Source: an uncultured Collinsella sp. (GTDB lineage: Bacteria > Actinomycetota > Coriobacteriia > Coriobacteriales > Coriobacteriaceae). From it: 64,000 bases of DNA. The notes below the pieces were generated by a model that saw only the letters and a list, made by a program, of their open reading frames with translations, searched no databases and was not told the DNA's origin. The DNA lies in NCBI GenBank assembly GCA_900544135.1, contig UQTU01000009.1:28823-92822 (forward strand). The letters are read 5' to 3'. Shown here piece by piece: positions 41,680-51,106 of the stretch. Position 1 is the first letter of the stretch; every line of letters starts with the position of its first letter. The position numbers were made by a program, and so were the translations under genes.

Positions 41680-42837
41680 CTAAGCCAGTGCAGCTCGCGT
41701 ATCAAACAGAGCCTTTGCAATCGCGGCCGTAACCTCGCTCGAGCGGTCGCTCCACGGCATCGATGTCATGATACCCATGACATAGGTACAGCCATCGATG
41801 TCGATAAGGCCCGCATCGCATGTCGAGTAGTAACCATCCTCGCTAATCCAGCCTGCCTTGTTGCGCACCAAAACCTGCTCGTCCGCAATGCCATCGCGAA
41901 TAAACGAGCGCGATGTTGATGCCAGAAGGCCCGACAACCACTGTGAAGTCTCGGTATCCATGCTCAGATACTCGCTCATCTCACGCCATAACCTCGCAGA
42001 AGTGCGCGGGCAGTAGGTCGGAAAATCACTCATCGGATTCAGTGCCGTTTCGTCATCAACACCCAGATTGGCAATCCAATCCTCATAGCCATCATGGTCA
42101 AACGCCGCGCGTAACGCGATAAACGAATCGTTGTCTGAGTTGACGACGGCATTCTCGATAAGGTTGCGCACCGTCTGCCAGCCCATGCTGTAACCACCAT
42201 ACGTGGCTAAAGGCCCATCGAGCGACACCTGCCCCGATTCGACCAACGTCTCGCAAATATAGAGCGCATACAGCGCTTTGTAGCTGCTCGCTCCATACAC
42301 CTCGACATCAGCGTTATACGTCACGCCCCTACCGCTCGATAGGTCGTAGAACACTACACCCACATCGCCCAGCTCCTGCGCCCGACACAGGGCATCCTGG
42401 AGCAAGGCAAGGCTCTCATCCTCCAAGGCAGGAGTCTTGTTATCCACCAACGAGAAGGTCCGAACGGTATCACCCGAAGGGATATCGTTGAAGTCCGCCT
42501 TCGAAAGTCTCGTCTTGAGATCTGCCGTCGACAGAGCTTGATCTGCCGACGCTTTGGACTTTGAAACCTTCTCGTTTTGCAGCTGTACCGTTGACGCATC
42601 TGGGCGCCCCGTTCGCTCCGAGGCGTAGGTTTTAACGGTAATTCCGAGGATAATAACCGCCGACGTTAGCATCCCAATGGCGGCAATCTTCCTCACGCGG
42701 ATGCGAGCGCCGGCAAGGCCACGCGAAGACGTGCCCTTCGTCTTATATCTGCTGCCATGCTGCGGCACATACTCGTCCCGCGATGCGATGTTTCGCACGT
42801 GGTCTCCTGACTGCCACCGTTTATATACGAGCAGCAT
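41680..42837 (-). CDS. Membrane-anchored beta-lactamase-fold serine hydrolase
   Basis: 385 residues. A cytoplasmic N-terminus of about 50 residues and a single helix (IAAIGMLTSAVIILGITV) precede the domain. Penicillin-recognising motifs: SSYK (S-x-x-K) near 187, NSDND (S-D-N), and RNKAG in place of KTG. Class A beta-lactamase fold as in cell-wall-acting hydrolases. The Ala in KAG and membrane anchor argue for a peptidoglycan or unknown role over drug resistance. Confidence 0.8.
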   Translation of the reverse strand: MLLVYKRWQSGDHVRNIASRDEYVPQHGSRYKTKGTSSRGLAGARIRVRKIAAIGMLTSAVIILGITVKTYASERTGRPDASTVQLQNEKVSKSKASADQALSTADLKTRLSKADFNDIPSGDTVRTFSLVDNKTPALEDESLALLQDALCRAQELGDVGVVFYDLSSGRGVTYNADVEVYGASSYKALYALYICETLVESGQVSLDGPLATYGGYSMGWQTVRNLIENAVVNSDNDSFIALRAAFDHDGYEDWIANLGVDDETALNPMSDFPTYCPRTSARLWREMSEYLSMDTETSQWLSGLLASTSRSFIRDGIADEQVLVRNKAGWISEDGYYSTCDAGLIDIDGCTYVMGIMTSMPWSDRSSEVTAAIAKALFDTRAALA

Positions 42838-43001
42838 GATACCGAGCAGGCATTTCTTTCCAAAGATATTCAGCAGCGTTTAAGGTGTCTTTAAAGAAAC
42901 CACAAGCGTATTTATCCAAATGGCACGATTCTGTTGCGCATCTCACCGCAACCCAGAGAGCAGTCTTTTTAGGACGGGGCTCTTTAGCAATCAACTAGGT
43001 G

Positions 43002-43046
43002 CCCAGGGGCACTCATTTAAGTCTGTCCCCAATGAGTGCCCTTGGG
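43002..43046. repeat. Hairpin with CTGTCCCC loop
   Basis: CCCAGGGGCACTCATT pairs with AATGAGTGCCCTTGGG (one mismatch), loop TAAGTCTGTCCCC. Different stem, related loop to the dispersed CTGTCCC family. It ends 16 bp past the pflA stop. Confidence 0.65.
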
Positions 43047-43062
43047 GAACGAAAATGGCATG

Positions 43063-43881
43063 CTATCCGATGGCGTTTTTTAGCTCCGCGCGGCGCTTTT
43101 TCATGCCGGCCATGACGGCGTTGCGCAGCTCGGGCATGCGCGCGGTATCCATCTGAGGCACGCCCTCGAGCTTATAGGGAATACCCAGTTGCTCGTACTT
43201 GACGACACCCATCGTGTGATACGGCAGCATTTCCAGGCCCACCACGTTGTGCCATGGAGCGATCAGGCGACCGAGCTTCTCGCATTCCTCCGCCGTGTCG
43301 GTGATACCCGGCACCACCACGTGGCGAATAACAACCTTAATCTTGCGACGGGCAAGCTCATCGCCAAACGCCAGGATGCGCGCAGGATCGCAACCGGTCA
43401 GCTTTTTATGCTCAACCGGATCGGCATGCTTGATGTCGAGCAGCACCATATCGGTCTCGTTGAGCACGGCATCGAATTTCTCGGGGTGGTTGGGATCGAA
43501 CGCATAGCCGCAGCTGTCCAAGCAGGTATGCACGCGGCCATCGGAGTTGTTGTGCATTGCACGGAACAGGTCGGCCAAAAACTCAGGCTGTAGGAGCGGC
43601 TCGCCACCCGAAACCGTAATGCCGCCGCTGCGATAGAACTCATGGTTGCTCTGGAACTCGTCCATCAGGTGCTCGACGGTCACCATGGTGCCGCCGTTAA
43701 CAGACCAGGTATCGGGATTGTGGCAATACGCGCAGCGCATGGGACAGCCTTGGACAAACACTACGAAGCGGATGCCGGGTCCGTCGACCGTTCCCATCGT
43801 CTCGATTGAATGCACGCGGCCTAGGGCAAATGCGGAATCCTCAGGACGAGCGTCCACACCCTCAAGCGTCATCTCAGCCAT
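43063..43881 (-). CDS. pflA: Pyruvate formate-lyase activating enzyme
   Basis: 272 residues. Radical SAM cluster GCPMRCAYCHNPD (CX3CX2C), preceded by ETMGTVDGPGIRFVVFVQ; GGGITVSGGEPLLQPEF; DIKHADPVEHKKLTG. It makes the glycyl radical of pyruvate formate-lyase. Here it stands 7 kb from its target genes on the same strand, separated by the DegV and sucrose genes, so it is not in the pfl operon. Confidence 0.95.
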   Translation of the reverse strand: MAEMTLEGVDARPEDSAFALGRVHSIETMGTVDGPGIRFVVFVQGCPMRCAYCHNPDTWSVNGGTMVTVEHLMDEFQSNHEFYRSGGITVSGGEPLLQPEFLADLFRAMHNNSDGRVHTCLDSCGYAFDPNHPEKFDAVLNETDMVLLDIKHADPVEHKKLTGCDPARILAFGDELARRKIKVVIRHVVVPGITDTAEECEKLGRLIAPWHNVVGLEMLPYHTMGVVKYEQLGIPYKLEGVPQMDTARMPELRNAVMAGMKKRRAELKNAIG

Positions 43882-43928
43882 TCCCGCTACCTTGCCTCTC
43901 CTTGGATGCAACCAATTAAAATGCCAGA

Positions 43929-43977
43929 GCCATTCTAGCCCATGCGCTTGCGTTTAAACGTCTCGGGCTAGAATGGC
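43929..43977. repeat. 13-bp inverted repeat between degV and pflA
   Basis: GCCATTCTAGCCC (43929-43941) and GGGCTAGAATGGC (43965-43977), 23-nt loop, then ACGTTTT on the plus side. May terminate degV; size resembles the hairpins at 8982-9198. Confidence 0.7.
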
Positions 43978-44055
43978 ACGTTTTAATCTATCCCCCATCA
44001 CCATGGCTGGGGTCTACGTCGAGATGTCAGGCTGAAGAACGCTCGCCTGCGGCCT

Positions 44056-44910
44056 TTACGCCTTAAGCGTGAGCACCGCACCGAAGGCGGTCGGGCCACA
44101 GTGGCTCGAGATGACGCCGCCGACTTGAGTCCAGGTAACGTCCTTAAAGCCCAGGTCATGCGCATAGACTTCCATGTCATCGCGCAGCTCCTGGGAAAGG
44201 CCCACCGAATACGCCAGGCCAATGTGCGAGTAGTCAATCTCGCCCTTCGCAACCATGTGGTCAATGAAGGCGCGGGCGCACTTGAGCATAGAACCGCGGA
44301 ACTTCTTGGTCGCCACGAACTTACCGCCCGTCACCTCAATGCAGGGCTTAATCTTGAGCAGATGGGTACCAAGGAATGCGACGTTGGACAAGCGACCGCC
44401 CGCCTTAAGGAAGGCAAGGTCCGTAGGAACAAAACCCAGCAACACGCGGTCCATGACGGAGTTCGTAAATGCAAAGATCTCGTCAACGGTGGCATCGGGA
44501 TGAGCCTCAATATACTTGGCGGTCTCGACGACAACGAGCGACTGGCCCACCGAGACAAAGCGCGTGTCCATGGAGAACACGTAGTCGCGCCCCTGAGCCG
44601 CAATCTTAGAGGACTGATGCGAACAGGTCGTGGCCTCGGAATATGCAAGATGCAAAATAGTCGCGTCGGGTTGCTCGGCATGGATGCGGTCGTACACATG
44701 CGCAAAATCCGCTGGCGAACAGCCACTGGTCTTGGGCATCACACCAAACTCGTTGCAGCGCGAATAAATCTCGAGCGGATCGATCGAGCCGTCCTCGACG
44801 GTCTCGTCACCAATCGTGACATGCATGGGCACGCGCACGATGCCGTAGCGCTCGCAGAGCTCCGGCGTTACATCCGACCCAGACTCAACCACGATTACAT
44901 ACTTGCCCAT
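44056..44910 (-). CDS. DegV-family fatty-acid-binding protein
   Basis: 284 residues from the ATG of MGKYVIVVESGSDV; the SD is weak. DegV hallmarks: MPKTSGCSPADFAHVYD near 62 (Thr-Ser fatty acid head-group site), LHLAYSEATTCSHQSS, VMDRVLLGFVPTDLAFLKAGGRLSN, IKPCIEV. DegV/FakB proteins present fatty acids to FakA kinase. Here SG replaces the SQP(S/T) form. Monocistronic. Confidence 0.9.
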   Translation of the reverse strand: MGKYVIVVESGSDVTPELCERYGIVRVPMHVTIGDETVEDGSIDPLEIYSRCNEFGVMPKTSGCSPADFAHVYDRIHAEQPDATILHLAYSEATTCSHQSSKIAAQGRDYVFSMDTRFVSVGQSLVVVETAKYIEAHPDATVDEIFAFTNSVMDRVLLGFVPTDLAFLKAGGRLSNVAFLGTHLLKIKPCIEVTGGKFVATKKFRGSMLKCARAFIDHMVAKGEIDYSHIGLAYSVGLSQELRDDMEVYAHDLGFKDVTWTQVGGVISSHCGPTAFGAVLTLKA

Positions 44911-44994
44911 TCTTATCACGACCCATCTCGACATTGGCTTTTCAATACATGACACGCGCGTCGCGCTGTTGCACAACGGCATCTAAGCGCCAAA

Positions 44995-45033
44995 GAGACG
45001 CCGCCCTTTGCACATAACAAAGGACAGCGTCTC
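44995..45033 (-). terminator. Terminator of the sucrose operon
   Basis: GAGACGCCGCCCTTTG (44995-45010) pairs with CAAAGGACAGCGTCTC (45018-45033), two mismatches, 7-nt loop, 150 bp after the last hydrolase gene. Confidence 0.6.
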
Positions 45034-45185
45034 CCTGGAAAACTCCGTGCTTAACTGAGATTTTACACGGTTTATTAAGGAGTGTTACTTATTCCGCAAA
45101 CGGTCGCTATACGCGATAAACGGTAGTTGGCCGCGGCAACTGCGACACATTCCGCCCAACAAGTCCAATCGTGCTCCATGCACGG

Positions 45186-46628
45186 TTAATGAGCGAGGCG
45201 GTAGAAATCCATCGACGCCGCGCCCTCGGCGTGCAGCGCCATCGCCGGAACCGCCGACGAATAGGTACGGCTCGTAAGTGCCGCCTCACCGCCGTTGGCA
45301 AAAATCTCGACCATCGTAGTGTCCGAAAGCACGCGCAGGTCGCGAAGCTCGCCGAGCTCAATCGACCTCTGGTCGCGCCCATAGCCTTCGTCACCCATGT
45401 CGAGGGTAAGCATCCCGTCCGCATAGCGCACAAAGACACCCTTGCGAATCTCGAGCTCAACCATCTTGGCGCCCTCACAGGAAACCACGAGATCAAACAG
45501 GCGGCCCGGCTCCTCAACGGTTTCACCGCCTGTCGTGCGAACGCAGTCGCCGCGCATCCTCTCAATCTCGTGCGCCGGCTGCTGGCAGAGCTTACCATCG
45601 CGCATGCTCAGCTCTCGCGGCACCGTCAACGCGCACTGCCACCCGCGCGCCACCGTCGGGTTTTCCGCCGTCGCATCGGGGCAACCCGACCATCCGATCA
45701 TCAATCGCCGGCCTGCAGCATCCTCAAAGGACTGCGGAGCATAGAAATCAAAACCGGCATCGACCATCGGGGGCATGCCCTGCCCGACGATTTTAAAGCT
45801 CGGCGCCTCCCAGTCGGCCTCGATGGGAAACCACACGCACTGATGCGGATTGCGGTAACGCCAGCCATTGGCGGGCACGCCCTGCGGACAGCAAACGAGA
45901 ATAAGCTCGCCATCAAGCTCAAACAGATCGGGGCACTCCCACATAAAACCGAACTTCTCGCCGAGCTCGATACGCGTCGCATATTTCCAGCACTCAAGAT
46001 CGTGCGAGGTATAGACGAGTACGCAACCGCGGTCGTCTTTCGTACGAGCACCAAGAACCATATAGTAGATACCGTCGTGCTCCAGGATCTTGGGGTCGCG
46101 CACGTGCGTACTAATATCGTCGGGGTAATCGACCGGACCAACAGCTATGTGCTTCTCCCCCAGTTTATCGGGGTTCTCGGTAACCATGTGAAGCTGATTT
46201 TGGTCGCGCCCTGTCAGCACATAGTCATAATCATCGCGGTTAAAATGCTTGACGTTACCGGTATAGAAGTAATGAATCTTGCCGTCGTGCATAAATGCAG
46301 ACCCCGAATACGCACCGCTCGAGTCTAGATCTGAATCGGGGAATAGCGCGGGACCGCGGTTCTCGTACGTCACAAAGTCCTTCGTCGTCAGATGATTCCA
46401 CAGCACCGGTCCGCCGTGCGCGGCATCAAACGGATCGTATTGGTGATAGATGTGGTATGTATCACCAACCTGCACCAAACCGTTGGGATCATTGAGCCAG
46501 CCAAGCTCGGGCTCCACATGGAACAGAAGTCTATCGGGGTCAGCCGCGATGCGAGCCGCAGTCTCATCCTGCCCGGCACGCCACAGCTCGTAGTCCGAGC
46601 GCGTCACCCTATGTTTTTGATCGAACAT
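45186..46628 (-). CDS. scrB: Sucrose-6-phosphate hydrolase (GH32)
   Basis: 480 residues. GH32 motifs: WLNDPNGLVQ (nucleophile Asp near 50), VRDPKILE (transition-state Asp), MWECPDLFEL (acid/base Glu). A C-terminal beta-sandwich ends it. It cleaves sucrose-6-phosphate from the PTS into glucose-6-phosphate and fructose. Third gene of the operon headed by the GH32-like gene at 49607. Confidence 0.94.
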   Translation of the reverse strand: MFDQKHRVTRSDYELWRAGQDETAARIAADPDRLLFHVEPELGWLNDPNGLVQVGDTYHIYHQYDPFDAAHGGPVLWNHLTTKDFVTYENRGPALFPDSDLDSSGAYSGSAFMHDGKIHYFYTGNVKHFNRDDYDYVLTGRDQNQLHMVTENPDKLGEKHIAVGPVDYPDDISTHVRDPKILEHDGIYYMVLGARTKDDRGCVLVYTSHDLECWKYATRIELGEKFGFMWECPDLFELDGELILVCCPQGVPANGWRYRNPHQCVWFPIEADWEAPSFKIVGQGMPPMVDAGFDFYAPQSFEDAAGRRLMIGWSGCPDATAENPTVARGWQCALTVPRELSMRDGKLCQQPAHEIERMRGDCVRTTGGETVEEPGRLFDLVVSCEGAKMVELEIRKGVFVRYADGMLTLDMGDEGYGRDQRSIELGELRDLRVLSDTTMVEIFANGGEAALTSRTYSSAVPAMALHAEGAASMDFYRLAH

Positions 46629-46727
46629 TCAATCGTCCTTCTTGTAGAGGAGAAGGACGCCCGGCCCATGCGAGCCAAACGCCCTTCTCCAACAGGTCAG
46701 CCCGTACATTACCTTGACGGATCTGGA

Positions 46728-48179
46728 TTAGAAGCTGACATCAAAGCCAGCGCCAGCGCCCTCTTCATCGGTGGTCGGCACGCCCTTTGCCTTGTTGTAG
46801 GCAAAGATCAAAACGATCGGCACAATAAAGGCGATGAGATTGCCAGCCACATACCACACGAGGGTCTCGGGCGTGACGATGAGCAGGCCAAGCACGCCGG
46901 TCAGACCCTGACCGATAGCGCGTACCTCAAAGAGTTTCACGAAGGCACCGCCGCAGCCTGCACCGATGCAAGCGCAGATGAACGGAATGATCGAGTAGCG
47001 CATGTTTGCAGCAAAGATAGCGGGCTCGGAGATTCCGACCAGCGTCGGGATAAAGGACGACATGCAGATGTTGCGCTCTTTGGAATGCTTCTTGTGAATG
47101 AGATACATGCCGATGGCGCCGCCGCCCTGGGCGATGATGGAAACAGACCAGATGGCCTGAATGTAGTTGAAGCCGGTCGTGGCAACGAGATTAGCCTCGA
47201 TACCCTGGATGAACTGATGCGTACCGGTAACGACGAGCGGCTGCAGGAACGCGGCGAAGACAAAGGCACCAAAGACGCCCATCCTGTTGTACAGGATATC
47301 GATTACGCCGGCGAGGACGTCACCGATCAGGTTGCCGAGCGGGCCGAACACGGTGAACAGGGCGACGTTAGCAAGAATCAGGGTAACGGTCGGGACGAAA
47401 ACGAACGAAACGACCTCGGGGATGTACTTCTGGGCAATCTTCTCGACCTTGGCCATAAACCAGGCAGTCAGGATTGCGGGGAACACACCGCCCTGGAAAG
47501 CAACCATGGGAATGGATAGCGGACCAAAGTTCCAGTACTCAGCACCCGTCGGGTCCATAACGAACGTGTTGCGGTTCATAAGGCTCGGGTGAACCATGAC
47601 GATACCGACGAGGATGCCCAGGATCGGGTTACCGCCAAAACGCTTGACCGCGCTGTACATAACCAGGACAGGCAGGTAGTCGAACGTGGTGGCGATAATG
47701 GCAAAGAAGCTTGCGAGGTTCTTGAGGAACTCGCTGTGATCGGCGAGGCTGCCTTCCATGCCAAAGAGGCCGTTGGCAACGATCAGCGACTTAAGGCCGA
47801 TGATGATTGCAGCGCCGACGAAGGCAGGAATGATGGGGATAAAGATATCCGAGAATACCTTGAGGACCGAGAAGAACTTGCCCTTCTTGTCCGCCTCGGC
47901 GCCCTTGACCTCGGAAGCACTGATCTCCTTAACGCCCGTCAGAGCCATAAACTCATCGTAAACCTTGTTGACGGTACCGGTACCGAAGATGATCATGAGC
48001 TGGCCGCTGTTGTACAGCACGCCCTTGACGCCATCGATGTTCTCGAGCTCGGCCTTGTTGTATTTGCTCGTATCCTTGAGCACCAGACGCAGACGGGTCA
48101 CGCAATGCGTGGCGCCCTCGATGTTCTCCAGTCCGCCGACGTTGTCGACGACTTGCTGGGACACTGCCTTGTAGTCCAT
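46728..48179 (-). CDS. scrA: PTS sucrose-type EIIBC permease
   Basis: 483 residues from the ATG behind SD GGAGAGG. EIIB domain with phospho-Cys in GATHCVTRLRLVL near 29; linker; EIIC membrane domain (FIPIIPAFVGAAIIIGLKS, VMVHPSLMNRNTFVMDPTGAEYWNFGP, GVFPAILTAW, PTLVGISEPAIFAANMRY). No EIIA domain, so a separate EIIA is needed, as for many sucrose and trehalose systems. Flanked by two GH32-type genes. Confidence 0.93.
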   Translation of the reverse strand: MDYKAVSQQVVDNVGGLENIEGATHCVTRLRLVLKDTSKYNKAELENIDGVKGVLYNSGQLMIIFGTGTVNKVYDEFMALTGVKEISASEVKGAEADKKGKFFSVLKVFSDIFIPIIPAFVGAAIIIGLKSLIVANGLFGMEGSLADHSEFLKNLASFFAIIATTFDYLPVLVMYSAVKRFGGNPILGILVGIVMVHPSLMNRNTFVMDPTGAEYWNFGPLSIPMVAFQGGVFPAILTAWFMAKVEKIAQKYIPEVVSFVFVPTVTLILANVALFTVFGPLGNLIGDVLAGVIDILYNRMGVFGAFVFAAFLQPLVVTGTHQFIQGIEANLVATTGFNYIQAIWSVSIIAQGGGAIGMYLIHKKHSKERNICMSSFIPTLVGISEPAIFAANMRYSIIPFICACIGAGCGGAFVKLFEVRAIGQGLTGVLGLLIVTPETLVWYVAGNLIAFIVPIVLIFAYNKAKGVPTTDEEGAGAGFDVSF

Positions 48180-48224
48180 GTTCCTCTCCATTCCTTTTCT
48201 AAATCATAAAACGGTTCGTTGCCG

Positions 48225-49607
48225 CTACAGAGACGCGATCGTTGCGTTTGCGCACTTGAGCGCACCGTCGGTGACGGTAAGCGCCACACCCTGGCCCTGC
48301 TTGTTGCAGAAGCGAGCGTTGAGCGCAACATCATCGACAAAGATGGTCGCGATGTCGTCGTCGACGACCAGACGCACATGGTGAGTGCCCTCGCCCTTAA
48401 AGAACAACGGACGCTCGAGGCCCATGCTGTTGACCTGGAACCACGGATACTGGGGGGCCGCCGTAAACTCGAGTTTGCCCTCACGCAGGTTGGCGCGGAA
48501 CTCATAGGCAAGACCGGACTCGGCGTCCTCGGCAAGCTTCACCGAGAAGCCGGCAGCGTCACCGGCGAGCTCGATGTCGGCGTCGAGCATATAGGTAGAA
48601 CCGGCATCCGCGGCGAGCACCTGCTCGACCTTGCCCGACTCGCACGAAAGCTCAAAGGCCTCGACTGCCTTAGCCTCGCCAAAGGCGCCAAGCATGCTGT
48701 CGGGAAGCTTGGTGCCGAGCGTTCCGTCGGCACGCTGAACGATCTCGAGAGGCATAAAAGTGCCACCCCACAGGTAAGAGCTGGGGTCGCCGCCCTCGTC
48801 GCGCGTAGGAACCCAACCAAAGAGAACGCGGCGCTCGCCGTCAAATGCGGTACGTGCAGCATAGTACGCGCGGCCATCGAAGGAATCGTCAGCGGGGGTG
48901 ATCCAAGGACCGTTGATAGAGCGAGACATGCGGTAACGGGTCTTGTTGCCATCACTGTACTCAGAGAACACCAGATACCACCAGTCGCCCATCTTAAAGA
49001 GATCAGGCATCTCGAACATGGTGTACAGGCCCGGATTCCACCAGTCGCCCTGGAACTCCCAGGTATCCAGGTCCTTGGAGGTGAACTTGACCAGACGACC
49101 GGTCATCAGACGCTTGTCCTCGCCCACACGCGTGCCGAGGATGAGCATGTACTCTTCGTTCTCCTCATCCCAAAGAACAAAGGGATCGCGCCAGTTGCGG
49201 TCATCGTAACCCTCCTGGGGCGGAAGCAGCGTCTCGGCGATGTTCTTCTCCCACTTGACGGCGTCGTCACTCGTTGCGTGAAGAAGAACCTGCTTCATCA
49301 AGCGTGCGCGGACCTTATCGCGATTGCAACCAGTGTAGAGCGCATGGTACTTGTCGCCCACCTTAAACACCGTGCCGGCATAAACGTACTGGTCGACTTC
49401 CTCGTCGCCGCCACGCTCAAGGCTCTCACCAAAGTCCTTGTAGTTGACGAAATCCTTGGTCGTCGCGAGTGCCCAGCCAAACGGCTCTCCGAAAGGTCCG
49501 GGGTTACGCGTGTCACGCTGATGATAGAGATAGAACGTGCCGTCCTCGCCGTACGGCATGATGTCGCCTACCCAAATTCCCTCAGGCTGGTAATAAACCT
49601 TGTGCAT
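48225..49607 (-). CDS. GH32-like beta-fructosidase with altered nucleophile motif
   Basis: 460 residues from the ATG behind SD GGAAAGGAAG. The five-bladed propeller motifs NWRDPFVLWDEENEEYML and MFEMPDLFKMGDWWYL match GH32 (RDP and E-x-PD). The N-terminal WMNDPNG is replaced by IWVGDIMPYGEDGTFYLYHQRD, where GD supplies the Asp. A beta-sandwich of about 150 residues follows. It probably acts on a fructoside or fructan oligosaccharide. First gene of the operon, behind LacI-type operators. Confidence 0.85.
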   Translation of the reverse strand: MHKVYYQPEGIWVGDIMPYGEDGTFYLYHQRDTRNPGPFGEPFGWALATTKDFVNYKDFGESLERGGDEEVDQYVYAGTVFKVGDKYHALYTGCNRDKVRARLMKQVLLHATSDDAVKWEKNIAETLLPPQEGYDDRNWRDPFVLWDEENEEYMLILGTRVGEDKRLMTGRLVKFTSKDLDTWEFQGDWWNPGLYTMFEMPDLFKMGDWWYLVFSEYSDGNKTRYRMSRSINGPWITPADDSFDGRAYYAARTAFDGERRVLFGWVPTRDEGGDPSSYLWGGTFMPLEIVQRADGTLGTKLPDSMLGAFGEAKAVEAFELSCESGKVEQVLAADAGSTYMLDADIELAGDAAGFSVKLAEDAESGLAYEFRANLREGKLEFTAAPQYPWFQVNSMGLERPLFFKGEGTHHVRLVVDDDIATIFVDDVALNARFCNKQGQGVALTVTDGALKCANATIASL

Positions 49608-49656
49608 CCGAGACTTCCTTTCCCACGAGATACTAACTCGGTACAACTGCAAGATA

Positions 49657-49736
49657 TGTCAATCGTTTTCATATGTCAAACGTTTTCACATCAATACGTC
49701 TTTTCGCAGTTCCAGTCGTCAGCAAACGGTTGACAT
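49657..49736. promoter_or_regulatory. Three LacI-type operators before the sucrose operon
   Basis: TGTCAATCGTTTTCAT (49657-49672), TGTCAAACGTTTTCACA (49674-49690) and, inverted, TGTCAACCGTTTGCTG (49720-49735). Shared core TGTCAANCGTTT. They lie 50-130 bp before the first gene, over the likely promoter. Confidence 0.75.
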
Positions 49737-49791
49737 ATGCCGATGAACGGTCATCAGAGGCGTTCGAGGGATTCTTTTGGCTCGGAATGAA

Positions 49792-50802
49792 CTAGGCGGT
49801 TTTGCCCTCGATAAGTTCGACGGGAAGCTTGATATTCGATTCGGGCTTTTCACCGTTAACAAGAGCGATGATGGATTGCGCCGCGAGCTCTCCGATGCGA
49901 TCGATATCTTGACGTACGGTTGTTAAGTCAGGCATAAACGTCATAGTGCGGCGGGCGCCATCCGCGCCCACGACCTTAATATCATCCGGAGCGCTCAAGC
50001 CGCGCTGCTTCATAACGTTGAGGCAGATGGCCGCCATCGTGTCGTCTCCCGCAAAGATGCCGTCAATATCGGGGTTCTCATCGAGGATCTTCGCAACGAC
50101 CGCACTCTTTTCGTCGTCGGACTTAACGAACTCGACCTCACGGACAAGCGCGGGCAAACCGGCCTGCTCCACAACATCGTAGTAGGCATCGGTACGCTTA
50201 TTGGCAGGCATACGCATGCGGCTATTGTTGCGCAGGCACAAGATACGCGAACACCCGTCATCGATCAGGCGACGCGTGGCAAGTTCGCCGATGCTATAGC
50301 TGTCGCTCGCAATCTGAACAGAGGCCTCGCCAAGGTCGCAGTCGATACCAACCAGGCTCAAGCCCATCTCGGCATACGCCTCGGCACCGATATTGAGGGA
50401 GTTGACGATGACGCCGTCGACCATATTGCGGCGGAGCATGTCAATATAGGAACGCTCAAGATCAGGTCGATTGGCGCTGTTGCACAGCAACATCTTAAAG
50501 CCGTTTTCCGCCAACGTGCGCTCGACCGCCTGCACAACCTGAGCATGGAACGGGCTGCTCACAAAGGGAACGATCATGCCGATAAGGTTCAGGCGACCGT
50601 TGAGCATGGCACGGGCGATATCGTTGGGCGTATAGTTGATGCGCTCCATCGCGGCATGGACCTTATCGCGGGTTTCTTGGCTAATATAGCCGCGATTATT
50701 AAGCACGCGAGATACCGTAGTGGGCGAAACCCCCGCCACCGCTGCAACTTCCTTGATGCCAGGCTTAGCAGAATCCTTAGAACGAGCGCCCTCGCGAGCC
50801 AT
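49792..50802 (-). CDS. scrR: LacI-family regulator of the sucrose operon
   Basis: 336 residues from the ATG behind SD GGGGGAGG. HTH GIKEVAAVAGVSPTTVSRVLNNRGYISQETRDKVHAAMERINYTPNDIARAM with the minor-groove hinge. Periplasmic-binding-like sensor domain (NLIGMIVPFVSSPFHAQVVQAVE, GIFAGDDTMAAICLNVMKQRG). Located directly upstream of the operon, with the same operator in front of itself. Confidence 0.9.
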   Translation of the reverse strand: MAREGARSKDSAKPGIKEVAAVAGVSPTTVSRVLNNRGYISQETRDKVHAAMERINYTPNDIARAMLNGRLNLIGMIVPFVSSPFHAQVVQAVERTLAENGFKMLLCNSANRPDLERSYIDMLRRNMVDGVIVNSLNIGAEAYAEMGLSLVGIDCDLGEASVQIASDSYSIGELATRRLIDDGCSRILCLRNNSRMRMPANKRTDAYYDVVEQAGLPALVREVEFVKSDDEKSAVVAKILDENPDIDGIFAGDDTMAAICLNVMKQRGLSAPDDIKVVGADGARRTMTFMPDLTTVRQDIDRIGELAAQSIIALVNGEKPESNIKLPVELIEGKTA

Positions 50803-50822
50803 AGCACCCTCCCCCATCAACA

Positions 50823-50838
50823 TGTCATACGTTTACAT
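50823..50838. promoter_or_regulatory. LacI-type operator before the regulator gene
   Basis: TGTCATACGTTTACAT, 21 bp upstream of the regulator start, one of four matching sites; suggests autorepression. Confidence 0.65.
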
Positions 50839-50926
50839 ACGAACAAAGCATACCCCAACAACAGCGGGAAGACGGTAACAGTACAAGTAAGTAAACGACT
50901 CATCCAAATAATTAGGAGAGTTTCGC

Positions 50927-51106
50927 CTAAAGGGTGACTACACAGGACCCCCGCCGGGGCTGTTTGGGCTACCTCCCAAAACATTCCGTAGGACGCAAAG
51001 AGGCTCGCCGCACGAAGTGCGCAGCGAGCCTCTTTGCATGTCCGAGGACGTTTTGGGAGGTAGCCCAAACAGCCCCGGCGATCCTGCGGGAGTTGAGCCC
51101 CTTTAG
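50927..51106. repeat. Long nested hairpin, family A-E, copy C
   Basis: Outer CTAAAGGG/CCCTTTAG, including the stop of the glycyl-radical gene (51103-51105). Middle stem 30 bp perfect (50953-50982/51050-51079). Inner stem 14 bp (50995-51008/51024-51037) capped by CGCACTTCGTGC-like sequence. Minus-strand internal loop GTCCTCGGACAT/GTCCTACGGAAT. It lies between lacI and grcA. Confidence 0.85.

Noticed and set aside
41680..42837. Acquired beta-lactamase resistance gene
   Set aside because: The fold motifs are present, but KAG replaces KTG, the protein is membrane-anchored and no mobile context is seen.
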